Shown here: positions 61,522-64,000 of the stretch, piece by piece
How positions within the stretch are numbered: the stretch's first letter is position 1
How the letters are laid out: every line of letters starts with the position of its first letter
Assembly: GCF_900187855.1 (NCBI RefSeq)
Contig: NZ_FYEG01000003.1
Coordinates: 1 to 64,000 of the forward strand
Length of the DNA: 64,000 bases
Origin: Actinomyces minihominis
Lineage (GTDB): Bacteria > Actinomycetota > Actinomycetes > Actinomycetales > Actinomycetaceae
Direction: 5' to 3'
Program-made: the position numbers and the translations under genes
Notes under the pieces: model-generated
Told to the model about the DNA's origin: nothing
The model's database searches: none
What the model saw: only the letters and a program-made list of their open reading frames with translations

Positions 61522-62916
61522 CTACTCCTTGTTCTCAAGCGTTCCGGTCGACTCGGTGACCGTGCTTCCGTTGTCGAAGTAGGTCCATGGCTGGCTCGGC
61601 CTCGATTTGAGGTAGCCCTTCTGCCAGTCGAACTGCGGGTGCTGACGCAGGTGCTCCACGGCGTCGAATGGCGCACCATCAGCCCTGCCGAATCGTCCCC
61701 ACATGCTCATGTTGAGGACGTCCCTGCCGGTTGCGAGTTTGGCGTCAACGGAACCAAAGGGGTTGAACGGCACGCCGTGAGCGGAGAGGAAGTGGAGAGG
61801 ATCGGCATCGTAGTGACTGCAGATCGTCCTCATCGAGGGGTTGGAGAAACCGAGGTAGACATCGTAGGTGTCCCCGATCATCGCCTGACCGACCTGTGTG
61901 TCGATCTGCCCGTGGTGCTGCTCAAGCAGTTGCGTCCAGCGCACCCGTCGCGCACCGGTGGGCCAGCGAACATCGTTGTAGCCGTAGTCGCCGCATTCCA
62001 GGTGCATGATGCGTGGGTCTGAGGGCGCGTTGTCCCCGAAGAATGACCCATCTCGGGTCTTCTCAAGGTTCTGGTAGAGCAGCCCCTCCTGGTACCGGGC
62101 GATCTCGTTGGTGTTGGCATCCCCCACCAGCCAGGTGTTGGCGTATCCACCGTTGTTGTCTTTGTTGAGGATCTCAACCCACTCATCAATCGAGCGGGCG
62201 TACTGGGTCGCCAGGCGCGAGCGAACGTACTCGGGCGCCCGGGATTCGTCGTAACCCTGGAAGGCACCAATGGTGGTTTCGGTGACGACGAGGCCGGAAG
62301 AAGCCACCCAGAAGTCGGTGAATGAACCGACAAACCCGGGCACCGACTGCATGACCATGCGTGAGCCTTCGGACGGGGTGAGGTCAAGCAGCAGGTTGAA
62401 GTACTGCCCGGACCAGAAGTCATCAAACGAAGTGTGGGCGATAACCAGGTTGCCGTCGGTTGTAGCCGATCCGGTCGCAATAAAGGCCGAGCAGTGTGAT
62501 CCGCGGGGCTCCTTCGGTCCGGCTTTCGAGTACTTTGACGCCACCGACGGATACCAGTAGTCGGTAATCTCCATCCAGGCATTCCAGCCGATGATGTCCT
62601 CGTAGGTGGCGGGGACTCCGGCGGCCGTGAACCCCGCGGCAATCCCCTTCATTTCATCTGCAATCTCCTCGGGGATCTTGTCCCGGTGCAGCTCTACTGC
62701 GTGCTCCTTGAAAAAGTCATAGGTGAGGCCGTAGTTCTGGTAAGTCATAGCCTTGTAGACGCGCTGGGCATCCGCCCACTCATCTGCCACAAGGTAGCCG
62801 TGCTGGAAACCACGGGCGAAAGGATCACCATTAATTCTCAGGTAGATCCAACCGTTGACCTCGCTACGAGAGGCCTGGCTGACCCATTCCTTCTGCTGAC
62901 TAGTTAGTTTTGCCAT
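61522..62916 (-). CDS. C45/phospholipase B-like Ntn hydrolase, copy 1
   Basis: The 464-aa protein is collinear with the next gene: GFQHGYLVA, GWNAWMEITDYWYPSVASKYS, PRGSHCSAFIATG with Cys142, LVIAHTSFDDFWSGQYFN, GGYANTWLVGDANTNEIARYQEGL and MRTICSHYDADP. It ends in a 17-residue tail absent from copy 2. I start at the second ATG (62916) because AAAGGAGG lies 6 bases upstream; the first ATG (62922) abuts the ribosome site. The start overlaps the permease stop by 17 bases, so import and hydrolysis appear coupled. Confidence 0.86.
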   Translation of the reverse strand: MAKLTSQQKEWVSQASRSEVNGWIYLRINGDPFARGFQHGYLVADEWADAQRVYKAMTYQNYGLTYDFFKEHAVELHRDKIPEEIADEMKGIAAGFTAAGVPATYEDIIGWNAWMEITDYWYPSVASKYSKAGPKEPRGSHCSAFIATGSATTDGNLVIAHTSFDDFWSGQYFNLLLDLTPSEGSRMVMQSVPGFVGSFTDFWVASSGLVVTETTIGAFQGYDESRAPEYVRSRLATQYARSIDEWVEILNKDNNGGYANTWLVGDANTNEIARYQEGLLYQNLEKTRDGSFFGDNAPSDPRIMHLECGDYGYNDVRWPTGARRVRWTQLLEQHHGQIDTQVGQAMIGDTYDVYLGFSNPSMRTICSHYDADPLHFLSAHGVPFNPFGSVDAKLATGRDVLNMSMWGRFGRADGAPFDAVEHLRQHPQFDWQKGYLKSRPSQPWTYFDNGSTVTESTGTLENKE

Positions 62917-64000
62917 CTTCATCCTCCTTTGGGTTCTGAAGGTGCTGACTGGGTGTGAAGTGAGCTCGTTCCTCGGCTGCGAGTGCGGCCTCGTGAGCCG
63001 CCTTGGCCTTGGCCTGCGCCTCGGCTAGTTCTCGATCTGCTAGGGCTTCTTGCGCGAGCGCTTGGGAGGCTGCTGCGAGTGCCTGTGCCTGAGCAGCTGC
63101 TTCCTGAGCGGCCGCTGCAGCCACTGCCGCGGGATCGCTTGGATCAACAGGGGTTGTGGTTGCCTTGACCGGTGCCGTGGGGGCTGGAGCCGGAGCCGCT
63201 GGAGAAGAAGCACTGGGTGCCACTGTCTTGGGCGTGTCAACCGGAGAGGACGGCGTAGCGGCCGGAGCTCCCTCGGCCGTGACCGTTTCACCGGGTCCAC
63301 GCCTCGGCGAGGTGGCCGTGGTGGTTGGAACCTGGGCCATGGTTGCCTGCGCCGGAGCTCCGGTCTTACCGCGGTGCTTCTCGGGCAGGAATCCTCCGGC
63401 GATCAGCTGCTCTTCAGTGATCTGGTCGTTAGGCGAGTATGGTTTCACGATCGGCTGCCCCATTCCTGCTTGGCCATCTGACAGCATTTCGGTTGGCACA
63501 TTGGACTTGACTGGAACGGGCTTCTTCAACCCCTCGATCTGCCACGTGAATGGCGGGGCCGGGTTGGTCGGATCCACCCATTCGGGCTTGCGGGCCTTGA
63601 TGATTGCGAAGGCCAGCAGGATGGTTAGACCAACCATGAGGGCGATTCCACCAACGTAGATAATCGGTGATCCGACCTCCTTCGCAATCTGTGAAGGAGG
63701 GAAGAAAGCCAGCAGAATCCCGAAGCCCGATACACCTATACCAAGGACGGTGACAATCCAGGCTCCGGCCTTACCACCCGGGACCCTGAAGGAACGGGGA
63801 CGGTGCGGCTGGGTGCGGCGGAGGCGAATGAATGCCAGGAACATCAGGACGTACATCAGCAAGTAGAGGATCGTCACCGTCTGCGTCAGCATGGCGTAGA
63901 AGCCCTCAACATCCGGGAACGCGACCAATGCGATGAGAATCAGGGAGATCACCGTCGCCATGAGGAACATCAGGCGAGCAGGCATACCCTTTGAGTTGGT
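62900..64000 (-). CDS. APC-family amino-acid permease, 5' cut by window edge, long Ala-rich tail
   Basis: The visible 366 codons hold the last five or so membrane helices of an amino acid-polyamine-organocation transporter. The loop RRTQPHRPRSFRVPGGKAGAWIVTVLG and IAKEVGSPIIYVGGIALMVG resemble the GadC/glutamate-GABA antiporter group. The frame is open to the edge and continues beyond it. After the last helix (about residue 130 of the visible part) comes a cytoplasmic tail of some 230 residues. It is first Pro/Thr/Ala-rich, then an Ala/Gln/Glu helix (AAAAQEAAAQAQALAAAS and on), ending in a charged stretch. Such a tail is unusual for the family. Confidence 0.85.
   Translation of the reverse strand, partial: TNSKGMPARLMFLMATVISLILIALVAFPDVEGFYAMLTQTVTILYLLMYVLMFLAFIRLRRTQPHRPRSFRVPGGKAGAWIVTVLGIGVSGFGILLAFFPPSQIAKEVGSPIIYVGGIALMVGLTILLAFAIIKARKPEWVDPTNPAPPFTWQIEGLKKPVPVKSNVPTEMLSDGQAGMGQPIVKPYSPNDQITEEQLIAGGFLPEKHRGKTGAPAQATMAQVPTTTATSPRRGPGETVTAEGAPAATPSSPVDTPKTVAPSASSPAAPAPAPTAPVKATTTPVDPSDPAAVAAAAAQEAAAQAQALAAASQALAQEALADRELAEAQAKAKAAHEAALAAEERAHFTPSQHLQNPKEDEDGKTN

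Overview
The window comes from a moderately high-GC Gram-positive actinobacterium, probably of the Actinomycetaceae or a close relative. I base this on gene content: an IdeR/DtxR regulator with its iron box, actinobacterial DUF3027, DUF4032 and DUF2130 genes, a solitary groEL with a CIRCE operator, a c-di-AMP riboswitch ahead of an NlpC/P60 endopeptidase, and the Glp/GlpR division pair. I cannot name the genus. Most of the window is ordinary chromosome. I see no insertion sequence, prophage, integrase or CRISPR array.

Layout. 1-509: what looks like the upstream and leader region of a minus-strand rRNA operon lying off the left edge, with a tandem 28-bp repeat. 0.5-5.3 kb: META lipoprotein, Ogt, VanW protein and a DUF2130 coiled-coil protein. 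5.3-5.9 kb: non-coding DNA with a telomere-like hexamer array, then tRNA-Ala. 6.1-9.3 kb: glp, GNAT and glpR (sepX-like), a cell-division cluster facing 5-FTHF cyclo-ligase, a SAF-like protein and MscL. 11.1-15.8 kb: a small actinobacterial protein and a 1473-aa helicase-like protein with degenerate motifs, divergent from acs. 17.9-18.7 kb: a glycerophosphodiesterase gene broken by a -2 shift inside a perfect 20-bp inverted repeat. 18.7-23.4 kb: a membrane protein, a luciferase-like oxidoreductase, DUF4956, a VTC polyphosphate-polymerase gene fused out of frame to a histidine-kinase tail, and an iron-regulated siderophore-interacting protein. 23.5-27.8 kb: tRNA-Arg, universal stress protein, NlpC/P60 with riboswitch, IdeR-like regulator, SerC. 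27.8-35.2 kb: MFS exporter, purine permease, DUF3027, cold-shock protein, TPM protein and PspA.

35.2-40.7 kb holds the glycerol genes glpD, glpF and glpK, divergent from a SorC-type regulator with its own operator. 40.8-47.5 kb holds a uridine-kinase-like protein and a tightly overlapping operon of two PH-domain membrane proteins, a DUF2520-PanC fusion and PanD, followed by lysS. 47.6-53.8 kb: a degenerate HD-domain protein, an orphan WXG100 protein, groEL, a LytR_C protein, uracil-DNA glycosylase and a kinase-like DUF4032 protein. 53.8-58.7 kb: an MsiK/UgpC-type ABC ATPase, a membrane Ser/Thr kinase, a DsbA-like thioredoxin and a class II glutamine amidotransferase. The right edge (58.7-64 kb) is a minus-strand cassette: an APC amino-acid permease with a long alanine-rich tail (cut by the edge), two tandem C45/phospholipase-B-like Ntn hydrolases and a PepC aminopeptidase. 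I infer that it imports and breaks down conjugated amino acids or peptides.

The least explained items are the permease-C45-C45-PepC cassette, the pseudo-helicase, the two gene-decay scars (VTC/histidine kinase and GDPD) and the kinase-like DUF4032 protein.
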